This document shows, piece after piece, positions 25,793 through 36,051 of a stretch of DNA of 64,000 nucleotides. The position numbers and the translations under genes are program-made. This DNA comes from Thiocapsa roseopersicina. Lineage in GTDB: Bacteria; Pseudomonadota; Gammaproteobacteria; Chromatiales; Chromatiaceae. The notes below the pieces were generated by a model, which made no database searches, was not told the DNA's origin, and saw only the letters and a program-made list of their open reading frames with translations. The stretch covers positions 62,001 to 126,000 of the forward strand of contig NZ_FNNZ01000015.1 of the NCBI RefSeq assembly GCF_900106925.1, written 5' to 3'. The number at the start of each line of letters is the position of its first letter. Position 1 is the first letter of the stretch.

Positions 25793-27253
25793 CTATCCGA
25801 TTTGGGGGCTCCGTACCGAATCCTCATCCGCCGAGGGCTCCTCCGGGTCGATCTCGATGTCCAGCTGCAGCTCCTTGATCTTGCGGGTCAGGGTGTTGCG
25901 TCCCCAGCCGAGGAGCCGCGCGGCCTCCTGGCGACGCCCGCCGGTATGCTCCAAGGCGGTCTGGATAAGAATTTGCTCGAACACCGGCATGGCCGTGTCC
26001 AGCAAGGCACCCTGGCCCTGTTTGAGGCTCTGACGCACCCAGCGGCGAAACACGGTCTCCCACGGCTCGTCGCGAACCGGCTCGGAAAACGAGGCGTTGA
26101 GCTCGGGCGGGAGATCCTCAGCGTGAATCTCTTTGCCCGAGGCCATGACCGTGACCCAGCGGGCGGTGTTTTCGAGCTGGCGAACATTACCGGGCCAATC
26201 GAGCCGTTTCAGATGCTCGATCGCGCTCGGCGCGAGCACCTTCGGCTCGCACGTCAGCTCCAGGGCCGCTTGGGCAAGGAAGTGCCGCATCAATACGGGG
26301 ACGTCTTCGCGCCGATTGCGCAGCGCGGGGAGATGAATCCGGATGACGTTGAGACGATGGAACAAGTCTTCGCGAAAACGGCCGTGCCGAACCAAGTCTT
26401 CGAGGTTTTGGTGTGTCGCCGCGATGATCCGCACGTCCACCCGCGTCGGGGCAACGCCGCCGACACGGTAGAACTCGCCGTCGGCGAGTACACGCAGGAG
26501 TCGAGTTTGAAGCTCGGCGGGCATATCGCCGATCTCGTCGAGGAACAAGGTTCCCCCGTCGGCCTGCTCGAATCGCCCCTCACGGCGACTCTGGGCCCCC
26601 GTAAAGGAGCCGCGCTCGTGACCGAACAGCTCCGATTCCAGGAGATCCCTCGGGATTGCGGCCATGTTCAGGGCGATGAAGGGTCGATCGCTGCGCGGAC
26701 TGTGGCGGTGCAGGGCGCGTGCAACCAACTCTTTCCCGGTTCCGGATTCGCCGTTGATCAGAACCGTGATGTTGGAGCGCGCAAGTCGGCCGATCGCCCG
26801 AAAGACCTCCTGCATGGCAGGGGCCTCGCCGATGATATCCGGCGCCTTGGTCATCACGATCTCTTCGGGCCGCTCGTCGCGACCGCGCCGGCAAGCCCGG
26901 TTGACCTGTCCGACAGCCTCGTCGAGGTCGAATGGTTTGGGCAGATATTCGAAGGCACCGCCATGGAAGGCCGACACTGCGCTGTCCAGGTCGGAATGTG
27001 CGGTCATGATGATCACGGGTAGCCCGGGATAGCGGGCCGAGACCTGTCGCAGAAGATCCAACCCGTCGATCCCGGGCATGCGGATATCTGTCAGGATGAC
27101 ATCGGGCTGCTCGCGCTGAAGCGCCTCCATGACCCCGACCCCGTTTGAGAAACAGGTCACATGCATTTCGGCCTTGCGCAACGCCCGCTCGAGCACCCAC
27201 CGGATCGACCTGTCGTCGTCGATGACCCAGACCTTGGGCTCGCGATTATTCAT
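25793..27253 (-). CDS. ntrC: Nitrogen regulatory response regulator NtrC
   Basis: 486 residues: receiver domain with phosphorylatable Asp 56 (ILTDIRMPG), sigma-54 AAA+ domain (Walker A GESGTGKE, residues 168-175; [13 protein letters not shown] Walker B) and a Fis-type DNA-binding domain ([23 protein letters not shown]). The sigma-54 contact loop reads GSFTGA at 215-220 rather than GAFTGA. Activates nitrogen-starvation promoters such as glnA's. The start at 27253 overlaps the end of ntrB by 8 bases; the longer open frame to 27469 lies within ntrB. Confidence 0.96.
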   Translation of the reverse strand: MNNREPKVWVIDDDRSIRWVLERALRKAEMHVTCFSNGVGVMEALQREQPDVILTDIRMPGIDGLDLLRQVSARYPGLPVIIMTAHSDLDSAVSAFHGGAFEYLPKPFDLDEAVGQVNRACRRGRDERPEEIVMTKAPDIIGEAPAMQEVFRAIGRLARSNITVLINGESGTGKELVARALHRHSPRSDRPFIALNMAAIPRDLLESELFGHERGSFTGAQSRREGRFEQADGGTLFLDEIGDMPAELQTRLLRVLADGEFYRVGGVAPTRVDVRIIAATHQNLEDLVRHGRFREDLFHRLNVIRIHLPALRNRREDVPVLMRHFLAQAALELTCEPKVLAPSAIEHLKRLDWPGNVRQLENTARWVTVMASGKEIHAEDLPPELNASFSEPVRDEPWETVFRRWVRQSLKQGQGALLDTAMPVFEQILIQTALEHTGGRRQEAARLLGWGRNTLTRKIKELQLDIEIDPEEPSADEDSVRSPQIG

Positions 27254-28328
27254 AGGCCGTCTCCAACGGCAGATAGACGTAAAACGTGGTCTCGCCGGGC
27301 CGACTCTCGCACTCGATGAGGCCTCCATGTTGATTGATGAGCTCCTGGGCAATGGGTAGGCCCAGCCCGGTACCGCCTTGGTGGCCCGATACCATCGGAA
27401 AGAAGATTCGATCCTCGATCTCCTGCGGGATTCCGGGTCCGTTATCACGGATTTGGGCCTGCAGCACAAGGCGATGACGTCGGTTTCCGATCGTGAATTG
27501 CCGTAGGACGCGCGTGCGCAGCTCGATGCGTCCGGTCACTCCTGCGGCGGCGGCGGCGTTGCGAGCCAGGTTTAGGAAGGCCTGAATCAAGCGGTCCTGA
27601 TCGGCCATGAAATCCGGGATACTCGGGTCATAGTCACGCTGCACGCGCGGACCCGTCGGCGACTCCGCGAGGATAAGCCCACGGACATGCTCGAGGACAT
27701 TGTGGATATTGACCGAGGCACGGCGCGGTAAGCGACTGGGGCCGACCATACGGTTGACGAGGTCCTGGAGCCGGTCGGCCTCGTCGATGATGATTCGCGT
27801 GTATTCACGCAAACCCGGGTCGGGAAGCTCCTGCTCAAGCAACTGCGCGGCACCGCGCAGTCCGCCGAGAGGGTTCTTGATTTCGTGCGCTAAACCGCGG
27901 ATCAATGCCTGGGTTGCCTGGTGCTGAGAAAGCAGATGTTCCTCGCGGGTGATCCGAAGTTGACGGTCGACCTGCGCGAGCTCTACGAGCACTTGATCGT
28001 GCGCATCGAAATGGTGCAGCGGTAGGACGGTGCAGTTCACCGTCTTGGTGCGCCCGTCACCCGCAACGACATTGATCTCTCGCTCAGTGAAGGGATGGCG
28101 CGACTCCAAGGCAGCTTTCAGACGTTCCTCAACTTGGTGGTCGGGGCAGGGAAGCAGGTTTAGAGCATGGTGTCCGATCATATGTCTGGCACTGATCTCG
28201 AAGAGCATCTCGGCCGCCGGATTGAGGTAAAGGAGACGTAAGTCCTTGTCGAACAAGAGGACAGCCGTGTTCAGGTGATCGAGAATCGTCCGCTCTAGGG
28301 CCGGCTTCGGGGCTGGCTGAATACTCAT
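27246..28328 (-). CDS. ntrB: Nitrogen sensor histidine kinase NtrB
   Basis: 360 residues. An N-terminal PAS domain (LLFDKDLRLLYLNPAAEMLFEISARHMIG) is followed by the H box GLAHEIKNPLGGLRGAAQLLE with the phosphorylated histidine, N box NLARNAAAAAG and G boxes (DNGPGIPQEIEDRIFFPMVSGHQGGTGLGLPIAQE). No membrane segment, as expected for NtrB, which is controlled by PII in the cytoplasm. Phosphorylates NtrC; translationally coupled to it. Lies downstream of glnA and a DUF4124 gene on the same strand. Confidence 0.96.
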   Translation of the reverse strand: MSIQPAPKPALERTILDHLNTAVLLFDKDLRLLYLNPAAEMLFEISARHMIGHHALNLLPCPDHQVEERLKAALESRHPFTEREINVVAGDGRTKTVNCTVLPLHHFDAHDQVLVELAQVDRQLRITREEHLLSQHQATQALIRGLAHEIKNPLGGLRGAAQLLEQELPDPGLREYTRIIIDEADRLQDLVNRMVGPSRLPRRASVNIHNVLEHVRGLILAESPTGPRVQRDYDPSIPDFMADQDRLIQAFLNLARNAAAAAGVTGRIELRTRVLRQFTIGNRRHRLVLQAQIRDNGPGIPQEIEDRIFFPMVSGHQGGTGLGLPIAQELINQHGGLIECESRPGETTFYVYLPLETAYE

Positions 28329-28545
28329 GATTTCTCATCCGAACGGCTGACAAGCTCGCGCGTGACCGAGGGCGCACGCGAAGACGGAGGGTTTGACGTC
28401 GACGATCGGGCTGCGCGAGGCTTTACGCAGACGAACGGCGCGATACGCGGACTCGGGCCGGCATATCGACACCGACGACATGCGAAACTCATACCATCGC
28501 AGATCGGCCTGAGCCGATCGGGAAAGCCCGTGCAATAACGCGAGC

Positions 28546-29064
28546 TTAGGGCAAAGCCCCGGGGGGAGCGGATTGGCGCAGCTCGACATCGAGCAACTGG
28601 GTCGACGCGACGACAGTGCCGAGCGCATTCAGCACGCGCGCTTGGATGCGGTGCGCTTGGAAGCCGACGCCCTGGATTTGAAATCCTGTCGATCCCGCCT
28701 CGATGGCGACCGCACGGTCGTCGAGTACGAGATCGAGACGATGCCCGTCGAGCAACGGCGGCTCCAACAGCAGCTGGACGTCGAGTATATCGGTCGGCTG
28801 AATCAGGACAGCTCCCGTGGTCGGTGCCAGGATATCGAAGGCCGCGTAGGGTCCGAGAAACGGCTCATCGCCCGCCGGGGCGGCACCCTTCGGGGCGGAA
28901 TCGCCAGCTGGACCGGTATCGGGAACAACGCGCTGTACCGCCGCATCCGGAGGTCGTCGATCCGAGAAATGGGTGCGTCCGTCGGCGTCGACCCACCGAA
29001 AGATCTCCGCGCTAGACCCCTGGGGCGCGAAAAAAACGAGGACGACGAACAAGTATTTGATCAT
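28546..29064 (-). CDS. DUF4124-domain periplasmic protein of unknown function
   Basis: 172 residues with a signal peptide (cleavage near SSAE, residue 19) and an N-terminal DUF4124 signature IFRWVDADGRTHFSDRRPPDA. The rest is a linker and a beta-rich region resembling an immunoglobulin-like fold (LDVQLLLEPPLLDGHRLDLVLDDRAV). The role of the family is unknown; it occurs widely in gammaproteobacteria. It sits between glnA and ntrB, so it may be co-expressed with nitrogen genes, although a terminator-like hairpin follows glnA. Confidence 0.83.
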   Translation of the reverse strand: MIKYLFVVLVFFAPQGSSAEIFRWVDADGRTHFSDRRPPDAAVQRVVPDTGPAGDSAPKGAAPAGDEPFLGPYAAFDILAPTTGAVLIQPTDILDVQLLLEPPLLDGHRLDLVLDDRAVAIEAGSTGFQIQGVGFQAHRIQARVLNALGTVVASTQLLDVELRQSAPPGALP

Positions 29065-29112
29065 GCCAGAAGAATAGTCGACCCGGATTTCGGGCTCAAC
29101 CGGAAACGAAAG

Positions 29113-29130
29113 AAGCCCCTTGCGGGGCCT
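29113..29130 (-). terminator. Rho-independent terminator after glnA
   Basis: On the minus strand AGGCCCC-GCAA-GGGGCTT forms a 7-bp stem with a stable tetraloop, followed by TCTTTCGTTT. It lies about 30 bases beyond the glnA stop codon and would separate glnA from the DUF4124-ntrBC genes, at least partly. Confidence 0.75.
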
Positions 29131-29158
29131 CGTCTACGCGCCCGAAAACAGCTCGGGT

Positions 29159-30562
29159 TTAGAGACTGTAATACATGTCGAACTCGACCGGATGCGTGGT
29201 CATACGGATGCGAGTGACTTCTCCCATCTTCAGAGCGATGTACGCATCGATCAGATCGTCGGTGAAGACGCCGCCGGCGGTGAGGTATTCCCTATCATTG
29301 TCCAAGTATTCCAAGGCCATATCCAGCGAGTGGCAGACCGTCGGGATGGATTTGGCCTCTTCGCGCGGTAAATCGTAGAGATCCTTATCCATGGCATCGC
29401 CCGGATGGATCTTGTTCTGGATGCCGTCCAGACCCGCCATCATCATCGCAGCGAAAGCCAGATAGGGGTTGCAGGTCGAATCCGGGAAACGGACCTCGAT
29501 ACGGCGGCCCTTGGGACTGGCGACATAGGGAATTCGCACGGAGGCGGAGCGGTTGCGCGCCGAATAGGCGAGCATCACGGGGGCTTCGAAGCCGGGCACC
29601 AAACGCTTGTACGAGTTGGTGGAGGGGTTGGTCAAAGCATTGAGAGAGCGGGCGTGCTTGATGATACCGCCGATGTAATAGAGTGCGGTGTCGGACAAGC
29701 CAGCGTATTTGTCGCCGGCGAAGATGTTCTGGCCGTCTTTGCTCAGCGACTGATGGACGTGCATGCCGCTGCCGTTGTCGCCGACCAGGGGCTTGGGCAT
29801 GAAGGTCGCCGTCTTGCCGTAGGCATGAGCAACGTTTTGAACGACGTACTTGGTGATCTGGTTTTTGTCTGCGCGCGCAACAAGCGTATCGAACTGGGTG
29901 CCGATCTCGCATTGGCCCGCGGTTGCGACCTCATGGTGATGCACCTCGACCGGCACACCCATTTCTTCGAGCGTCAGGCACATGGCTGCGCGAATATCGT
30001 TGAGCGAATCAACCGGCTGAACAGGGAAGTAGCCGCCTTTCGTGCTCGGGCGATGCCCCATGTTGCCGTCGGCGAAGACGCGCTCCGAGTTCCAGCCGGC
30101 CTCTTCGGAATCGATCTTGTAGAAGGCGCCGCTCATGTCCGCACCCCAGCGCACATCGTCCAGGATGAAGAACTCGGGCTCCGGACCGAAGTAAGCCGTG
30201 TCGGCGATTCCCGTCGACTTCAGGTAGGCCTCGGCACGCTTGCCCAGGGAGCGCGGGTCGCGCTCGTACCCGGTCATGGTGTCGGGCTCCAAGATATCGC
30301 AGCGGATGATCAGGGTGTTCTCGTCCGTGAAGGGATCCATGACGGCGGTGGAGGGTTCCGGCATCAGGACCATGTCCGACGCCTCGATTCCCTTCCAGCC
30401 CGCGATCGAGGAGCCGTCGAACATCTTGCCGTCCCGGAAAAGGTCTTCGTCAACCACCCGGGATGGCATGGAGACGTGCTGCTCCTTGCCGCGTGTGTCG
30501 GTGAAGCGAAGGTCGACGAACTTCACGTCGTTGTCCTTGATCATTTTGATCACGTCTGTCAT
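29159..30562 (-). CDS. glnA: Glutamine synthetase type I
   Basis: 467 residues, matching the GSI-beta length. Converts glutamate and ammonia to glutamine with ATP. Conserved blocks include [70 protein letters not shown] and RSASVRIPY. The adenylylation tyrosine is in KDLYDLP at about residue 396; the modifying enzyme GlnE is also encoded in this window. ATG 30562 gives the usual [22 protein letters not shown] start. A sigma-54 promoter lies about 220 bases upstream. Confidence 0.98.
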   Translation of the reverse strand: MTDVIKMIKDNDVKFVDLRFTDTRGKEQHVSMPSRVVDEDLFRDGKMFDGSSIAGWKGIEASDMVLMPEPSTAVMDPFTDENTLIIRCDILEPDTMTGYERDPRSLGKRAEAYLKSTGIADTAYFGPEPEFFILDDVRWGADMSGAFYKIDSEEAGWNSERVFADGNMGHRPSTKGGYFPVQPVDSLNDIRAAMCLTLEEMGVPVEVHHHEVATAGQCEIGTQFDTLVARADKNQITKYVVQNVAHAYGKTATFMPKPLVGDNGSGMHVHQSLSKDGQNIFAGDKYAGLSDTALYYIGGIIKHARSLNALTNPSTNSYKRLVPGFEAPVMLAYSARNRSASVRIPYVASPKGRRIEVRFPDSTCNPYLAFAAMMMAGLDGIQNKIHPGDAMDKDLYDLPREEAKSIPTVCHSLDMALEYLDNDREYLTAGGVFTDDLIDAYIALKMGEVTRIRMTTHPVEFDMYYSL

Positions 30563-30793
30563 TTGGGATTTCTCCGCTGCTGTAGGTTCTGGGGAAACAT
30601 GGCCGGACGACGTCATGGTCGTTCTGTCGCCTTCGGGCGCACCGAGGCGGCTCGGAGCCTAGCAGGTCGCCCTTCAGGCTGCACGACTCGCGATGGGTCG
30701 GCGCGTCGCGGTGATTCGGTCTGGATGGATGTCCTCCGCGTCGAAGACGACACCGGGGACAACCGGCGCTGTCGATCACCTCGGGGCCGTCTA

Positions 30794-30808
30794 GCATCTA
30801 CCGAGCCA
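30794..30808 (-). promoter_or_regulatory. Sigma-54 (-24/-12) promoter of glnA
   Basis: Minus-strand TGGCTCGGTAGATGC matches the consensus TGGCACGGNNNTTGC at all but two positions. The invariant GG and GC dinucleotides have the correct spacing. Predicted transcription start is near 30782, giving a leader of about 220 bases. Confidence 0.7.
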
Positions 30809-30992
30809 AAACATCGTTCGGGGTCTCCCCCTGGCTGGATCGGTGCGCAGCTATCGGTCCGAATTGATCTCAATACTTTGTTTTAATGGGGGGATTTTAA
30901 GCGCGACAAGGGCCGCTGGTTGATCGCAGCAGCCCGAGACCAGACGATGAGACACAGGCGACAAGAGGATCCGCCGCCTGCTCCGGCATGTT

Positions 30993-31009
30993 TGCACCTC
31001 AATGAGGCT
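30993..31009. promoter_or_regulatory. Possible NtrC binding site
   Basis: TGCACCTCAATGAGGCT resembles the NtrC consensus TGCACCANNNTGGTGCA: the left half fits at 6 of 7 positions and the right half at 4 of 7. It lies about 190 bases upstream of the sigma-54 promoter. A lone site of this quality is weak evidence. Confidence 0.3.
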
Positions 31010-31043
31010 CATCGGGTAGCAATGCCCCGAGATGGTGCGGCCA

Positions 31044-32198
31044 CTACCCGAACAGGATTCGCACATCTCGGAACACCGGATCGTCCGTGATCGCTGCGGC
31101 GAGCCGCTCGCGCAGCGAGACCGCATCCGCGCCCTGTCGCCGGCACGCGGCCAGCGGAAAATAGACCTCGACGTCGATCTGACCTCGGATGTAATGGAAG
31201 ACGATCCGCTCACGCTCGTTCGCCTCCGGAATCGCCGACCAGAGCGAAGCGAGGCGGGCCATCGCTTCGGCCCTCAACGGGAGCCCGACTGGAGGAGGAA
31301 ACCGATCGTCGTCTTCGGGATCGATATGCACGGTCACATCGGTGATCTCGTCGATCTCGCGCTTGAGTCGATGCTCCACCAAAAGGCTGATCATGTGCCC
31401 TTCGGAGACGCTGACGAGAGGATCGACCAGGACATGGACGTCGGCCGAGACCAGCCCGGCATAGCGGCGCGTACGCAGCATGTGAATGTCACGCACGCCT
31501 CCGACCGATCGAATGGTCTCCTTGACCTCTTTCAGCCGCTCGGTTTCCAGCCCGGTATCGACCAATTCGTTGATGGCCTCCCAACCCAGCTCCCAACCGA
31601 TCTTTGCGATCATGATCGCGACCACGACCGCCGCGATCGCGTCCAGATAGGCTAGGCCGGCCATGGTCCCGGCAATCCCGACCAGGACGACCACCGAGGA
31701 CACGGCATCCGTCCGATGGTGCCAAGCATTGGCGCGCAGCAGATCCGACTTGACGCGCTTGGCATAGCCGAGCGTCCACCAGTAAAGCCATTCCTTGACC
31801 AGGATCGATGCCAAGGCCGCGAGCAGGGTCAACGGCTCCGGCTGGAGCAAGGCTGCCGGCTGAAACAACCGCTCGATGGAATCCCAGGCAATGCCGAAGG
31901 CCACGGCGATCAGCAGTAAACCCAGAAGAAGGGTTGCTACCGTTTCGTACCGGGCGTGCCCGTACGGATGATCATGATCGGGTCCTTGACTGGCGCGGCG
32001 GCCGGCCAACAGGACCAACAGGTCGGAGAACAGATCCGAGAGCGAATGGATCCCGTCGGCAACGAGCGCTTGAGAGTGTCCGAAGACCCCTGCGATGATC
32101 TTCACGACTGACAGCACGAGATTGATCGCCGCCCCGACGACGGCCGTATGTGTCACGGCGTGGCGGCGTTCGGCTGACGCGTCTTTGGGCGTGAGCAT
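31044..32198 (-). CDS. Cation diffusion facilitator (FieF/ZitB-like metal efflux)
   Basis: 384 residues with six predicted membrane helices. The family site in helix 2 reads VADGIHSLSDLFSD (His 51, Asp 55) and in helix 5 WHHRTDAVSS, giving an HxxxD/HxxxD pattern usually linked with zinc. A ferredoxin-like cytoplasmic domain follows (VRDIHMLRTRRYAGLVSADVHVLVDP). About 80 further residues (ERIVFHYIRGQIDVEVYFPLA) look like a second copy of that fold, longer than FieF (300). ATG 32198 begins the conserved region; no Shine-Dalgarno is evident. Divergent from glyQ. Confidence 0.87.
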   Translation of the reverse strand: MLTPKDASAERRHAVTHTAVVGAAINLVLSVVKIIAGVFGHSQALVADGIHSLSDLFSDLLVLLAGRRASQGPDHDHPYGHARYETVATLLLGLLLIAVAFGIAWDSIERLFQPAALLQPEPLTLLAALASILVKEWLYWWTLGYAKRVKSDLLRANAWHHRTDAVSSVVVLVGIAGTMAGLAYLDAIAAVVVAIMIAKIGWELGWEAINELVDTGLETERLKEVKETIRSVGGVRDIHMLRTRRYAGLVSADVHVLVDPLVSVSEGHMISLLVEHRLKREIDEITDVTVHIDPEDDDRFPPPVGLPLRAEAMARLASLWSAIPEANERERIVFHYIRGQIDVEVYFPLAACRRQGADAVSLRERLAAAITDDPVFRDVRILFG

Positions 32199-32451
32199 GG
32201 CGGGGAGAATCAAGGTTGCGTTTGGAGGCCGGCTCGGGGCCGAGGATTTCGCGGGGTCGATCGCACTAGGGTACCAGGCGATGCCGCGATTTGCGCGGAC
32301 CGGCGGCCGCGGCGAGACGATCCCCCCGGATCGGCCGCGCCGATCGGACCCCGTCGGCGATCTTTGCAACGTTGCCGCGACCTCGCCGATCGTCGCCGAT
32401 CGGCGCTATACTGCCTGATTTCCGCCAACACTGGGCCGAAGGAGTACGATC

Positions 32452-33357
32452 TTGAGTCTCGATCGCGAGGATGTCTCGACCTTTCAGGGCCTCGTTTTTG
32501 CCCTCGAGCGTTACTGGGCCGAGCAGGGATGCGTCATCCTTCAGCCACTCGACATGGAGGTGGGCGCGGGAACCTTCCATCCGGCGACCTTTCTGCGATC
32601 CATCGGCCCCGAGCCTTGGCGCAGCGCCTATGTCCAGCCCTCGCGTCGTCCGACCGACGGGCGGTACGGCGAGAATCCGAATCGCCTGCAGCATTACTAC
32701 CAATACCAGGTCGTCCTGAAACCTTCGCCGCTCGAGATCCAGGATCTTTACCTCGACTCGCTGCGCCGTCTCGGGATCGATCCGCTGGTGCATGATATCC
32801 GATTCGTCGAAGACAACTGGGAATCCCCGACCTTGGGTGCCTGGGGGCTCGGCTGGGAGGTTTGGCTCAACGGGATGGAGGTGACCCAGTTCACCTATTT
32901 CCAGCAGGTGGGTGGACTCGATTGTCGTCCGGTGACCGGCGAGATCACCTATGGCCTCGAACGGATTGCCATGTACCTGCAAGGTGTCGAGAGCGTCTAC
33001 GACCTGATTTGGAGCCAGACCCCGGCGGGCGTCGTCACCTACGGCGATGTGTATCATCAGAACGAGGTCGAGCAGTCCGCCTACAACTTCGAGCATGCCG
33101 ACGTCGATGCCTTGTTCAGACAGTTCGACACCTGCGAGGCGGCCAGTGCCGCCATGGTCGAGAAGGGCCTTCCGCTGCCGGCCTACGAGCAGGTCTTGAA
33201 GGCATCGCACACCTTCAACCTGCTCGATGCGCGCGGCGCGATCTCGGTTACCGAGCGGCAGCGCTTCATCCTGCGGGTACGCACCCTTTCGCGAGCCGTC
33301 GCCCAGGCTTATTACGACCGCCGGGAGGCCCTCGGCTTCCCGATGCTGACCCGCTAA
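32452..33357 (+). CDS. glyQ: Glycyl-tRNA synthetase alpha subunit
   Basis: 301 residues. Catalytic subunit of the bacterial alpha2-beta2 enzyme. Conserved motifs are plain: [82 protein letters not shown]. The start is TTG, supported by AAGGAG eight bases upstream and by the family N-terminus; there is no ATG nearby in frame before the conserved region. glyS follows 12 bases later. A TATACT (32407-32412) might be the -10. Confidence 0.97.
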   Translation: MSLDREDVSTFQGLVFALERYWAEQGCVILQPLDMEVGAGTFHPATFLRSIGPEPWRSAYVQPSRRPTDGRYGENPNRLQHYYQYQVVLKPSPLEIQDLYLDSLRRLGIDPLVHDIRFVEDNWESPTLGAWGLGWEVWLNGMEVTQFTYFQQVGGLDCRPVTGEITYGLERIAMYLQGVESVYDLIWSQTPAGVVTYGDVYHQNEVEQSAYNFEHADVDALFRQFDTCEAASAAMVEKGLPLPAYEQVLKASHTFNLLDARGAISVTERQRFILRVRTLSRAVAQAYYDRREALGFPMLTR

Positions 33358-33369
33358 CGGGAGACGACT

Positions 33370-35460
33370 GTGGACGCAACCAGTAACCTTCTGGTCGAGA
33401 TCGGAACCGAAGAGCTCCCTCCGACCGCCTTGCTCGCGCTCTCGCACGCCTTTGTCGCAGGTTTTCGCGAGCGACTCGACGACGCCGGCATCGGCTTCGA
33501 GACGATCGAGCCCTTCGCCTCGCCACGTCGATTGGCCCTTTTGGTACGCGGCATCCTGACCCGGCAACCGGATCGGGAAATTCTGCGGCGCGGACCTGCC
33601 GTTGGGTCCGCGTTCGCACCCGACGGCCAGCCGACCAAGGCTGCTTTGGGTTTCGCCGGGTCTTGCGGGGTGCCGGTCGATGCACTTGCTCGCGAGGTCA
33701 CGGACAAGGGCGAATGGCTGGCATTTCGAAGCACGGTGCCCGGCGCGCTCACGGCCTCGCTGGTGCCGGAGTTGACCGACGCCGCACTGGCCCGTCTTCC
33801 CATTCCAAAACGGATGCGCTGGGGCGAGGGCTCGGAAGAGTTCGTGCGTCCGGTTCATTGGGTCTGCTTGCTCCTGGGGACCGAGGCGATACCGGGCCGC
33901 ATCCTGGGCACCGAGGCCGGTCGCCACACACACGGACATCGCTTCCATCACCCTGAGCCGCTCAACGTACCCGAAGCGACGGAATACGCCGAGCTGCTGC
34001 GTTCGTGCGGGTCCGTCGAACCGGATTTCAAGCGGCGGCGCGACCTGGTTCGCAGCCAGGTCGAGGCGCTGGCTTCGGCGAATGGGCTGCGCGCACGGGT
34101 CGATGACGCCCTGCTCGACGAGGTCACGGCCTTGGTGGAATGGCCAAAGGCGATCCTGGGCCGCTTCGACGCGGCGTATCTCGCCATTCCTCCCGAGGTT
34201 CTGATCGAGACGATGCGCTCGAACCAGAAATACTTCCCGGTCGAAGACGCCTCGGGGGCCTTGCAGGCATCCTTCATCACGGTCGCCAACATCGAGAGCC
34301 GAGATCCGGATCAGGTCCGTGCCGGCAACGAACGCGTGATCCGTCCTCGTTTCGCGGATGCAGCTTTTTTTTGGGCCCAGGATCTCAAGCAGCCGTTGGA
34401 AGGATACGCCGAGCGCCTCGAGACCGTCGTCTTCCAGGATCGGCTCGGCACCGTCGCCGAGAAGAGCGCCAGAGTGGCAAGTCTGGCAGGCGATCTGGCG
34501 TCTTCGATCGGTGTTGATCCGGATCTCGCTGCCCGCGCCGCGCGGCTCTCGCGCTGCGACCTGGTCACCTCGATGGTCTACGAGTTTCCCGGCCTTCAGG
34601 GGACGATGGGGCGCTATTACGCCGTGCACGCGAAAGAAGATCCCTGTGTCTGTGCTGCAATGGAAGAGCAGTATCTGCCGAGGTTCGCAGGCGATATCCT
34701 TCCCTCAAGTCCGTGCGGAAGGGTCTTGGCGATCGCTGATCGGATCGATACGCTGGTCGGGATCTTCGGTATCGGGCTGCGTCCCACAGGCGCCAAGGAC
34801 CCTTACGGTCTGCGACGTGCGTCGATCGGCGTACTGCGTATCCTGATCGAGACCCCGTTGGAGCTCGACCTGCGCGCGCTGATCGCTTTGGCGGCATCCG
34901 CCTACCCGGCAGGACTCTTGAGCAAGGATGTCGAGGCTGCAGCCCTGGCCTATGTGCTCGATCGTTTGCGCGGCTACTACCATGAGCGTGGTGTCTCCGC
35001 CGATACGATCGAGGCGGTCCTCCAGACAGGAGTGACCATACCGGCCGATCTCGATGCGCGTCTGGCGGCCGTGACGGCCTTCAGATCGATGAGCGGATCC
35101 GCGTCCCTTGCAGCGGCAAACAAACGTATCCGCAACATTTTGAGCAAGGCGGGGATCGACATCGTTGCTGGCTCGGTGTGTCCCGAAGCCAATGGGGAGC
35201 TGCTCAAAGAGCCTGCCGAGATCCGTCTTGCCGCTCAAGTCGATGAACTGTCCTCGCGGGTTATGCCCCTCGCCAACGCCCGTGACTATGTCGGGGTCTT
35301 GAGTCTTCTATCCGACCTCGAAACCGATCTCGAAGCCTTTTTCGACCAGGTCATGGTGATGGTGGAGGATCCGAATATCCGCAAGAACCGCATCGGGCTG
35401 CTCCGTTCCCTGGCTGGACTGTTCCTGCTGGTTGCGGATATTTCCCGTCTCCAAGAATGA
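33370..35460 (+). CDS. glyS: Glycyl-tRNA synthetase beta subunit
   Basis: 696 residues, full length. Contributes tRNA binding to the glycyl-tRNA synthetase. The start is GTG with GGGAG upstream; the product begins LLVEIGTEELPP after five residues, as in the family. Other landmarks: EPFASPRRLALLV, PKRMRWGEGSEEFVRPVHWV, MRSNQKYFPV, RLSRCDLVTSMVYEFPGLQGTMGRYYA and the anticodon-binding-like C-terminus. It is followed by gmhB and plsC, the order seen in Pseudomonas next to gyrB. Confidence 0.97.
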   Translation: MDATSNLLVEIGTEELPPTALLALSHAFVAGFRERLDDAGIGFETIEPFASPRRLALLVRGILTRQPDREILRRGPAVGSAFAPDGQPTKAALGFAGSCGVPVDALAREVTDKGEWLAFRSTVPGALTASLVPELTDAALARLPIPKRMRWGEGSEEFVRPVHWVCLLLGTEAIPGRILGTEAGRHTHGHRFHHPEPLNVPEATEYAELLRSCGSVEPDFKRRRDLVRSQVEALASANGLRARVDDALLDEVTALVEWPKAILGRFDAAYLAIPPEVLIETMRSNQKYFPVEDASGALQASFITVANIESRDPDQVRAGNERVIRPRFADAAFFWAQDLKQPLEGYAERLETVVFQDRLGTVAEKSARVASLAGDLASSIGVDPDLAARAARLSRCDLVTSMVYEFPGLQGTMGRYYAVHAKEDPCVCAAMEEQYLPRFAGDILPSSPCGRVLAIADRIDTLVGIFGIGLRPTGAKDPYGLRRASIGVLRILIETPLELDLRALIALAASAYPAGLLSKDVEAAALAYVLDRLRGYYHERGVSADTIEAVLQTGVTIPADLDARLAAVTAFRSMSGSASLAAANKRIRNILSKAGIDIVAGSVCPEANGELLKEPAEIRLAAQVDELSSRVMPLANARDYVGVLSLLSDLETDLEAFFDQVMVMVEDPNIRKNRIGLLRSLAGLFLLVADISRLQE

Positions 35461-35513
35461 TCGATGGGTCAACTCGATAGGCGGATGTTTCTTGGTGTGC
35501 GAGGGCGGAAGTC

Positions 35514-36051
35514 ATGGTTGATCGGGTCGTAATTCTGGATCGTGACGGTGTCATCAACGAGGATACGGAGCATTTCATCAAATCCATCGACGAGTGGATC
35601 CCTTTGCCGGGCAGTATCGATGCGATCGTGCGCCTCTCCCACGCAGGGTATCGGGTTGCCGTCGCGACGAATCAGTCGGGGTTGGCGCGCGGCCTGCTGA
35701 CACCGGCGGACCTCGATTCCATGCACCGCAAGCTTCGGGATCTCTTGGCCGAGCAGGGAGGGAGGATCGAGATGATCGTCTATTGTCCGCATGGACCCGA
35801 TGACGGTTGCGGCTGCCGCAAACCCAAACCCGGCATGCTTGAGGAGATCGGGAGGCGACTCTCGGTGAATCTCGCTGGCGTACCCTTTGTTGGCGACTCG
35901 CTCGGCGACATCGTCGCAGCGAGGGCTGCCGGGGCCGATCCATGGATGGTTTGCACGGGGAAAGGGGAAGATACGCTGGCGAGCGGATCCCCCGACCTTG
36001 CCGGAGTCCCCGTCTATGCCGACCTCGCGTCGGTCGCCGACGCACTCCTCC

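Larger units (their letters stand above)
30563..31043. other. Non-coding control region upstream of glnA
   Basis: 481 bases between glnA and the cation transporter, with no convincing gene. It holds a near-consensus sigma-54 promoter (30794-30808), an AT-rich stretch at about 30870-30900 that could host a second promoter, and a possible NtrC site (30993-31009). The layout (enhancer-like site about 190 bases upstream of a -24/-12 promoter) resembles other NtrC-dependent glnA genes. Confidence 0.55.

Noticed and set aside
28502-28519. Hairpin GATCGGC-CTGA-GCCGATC between the DUF4124 gene and ntrB as a terminator
   Set aside because: A 7-bp stem without a following T tract on either strand. It may be structural or chance.
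29405-30886. Open frame of 493 codons antisense to glnA
   Set aside because: It mirrors the highly conserved glnA sequence, has no recognisable domain, and such antisense frames are expected at this GC content. The same applies to long shadows opposite gspE, the dehydratase, gyrB and glnE.
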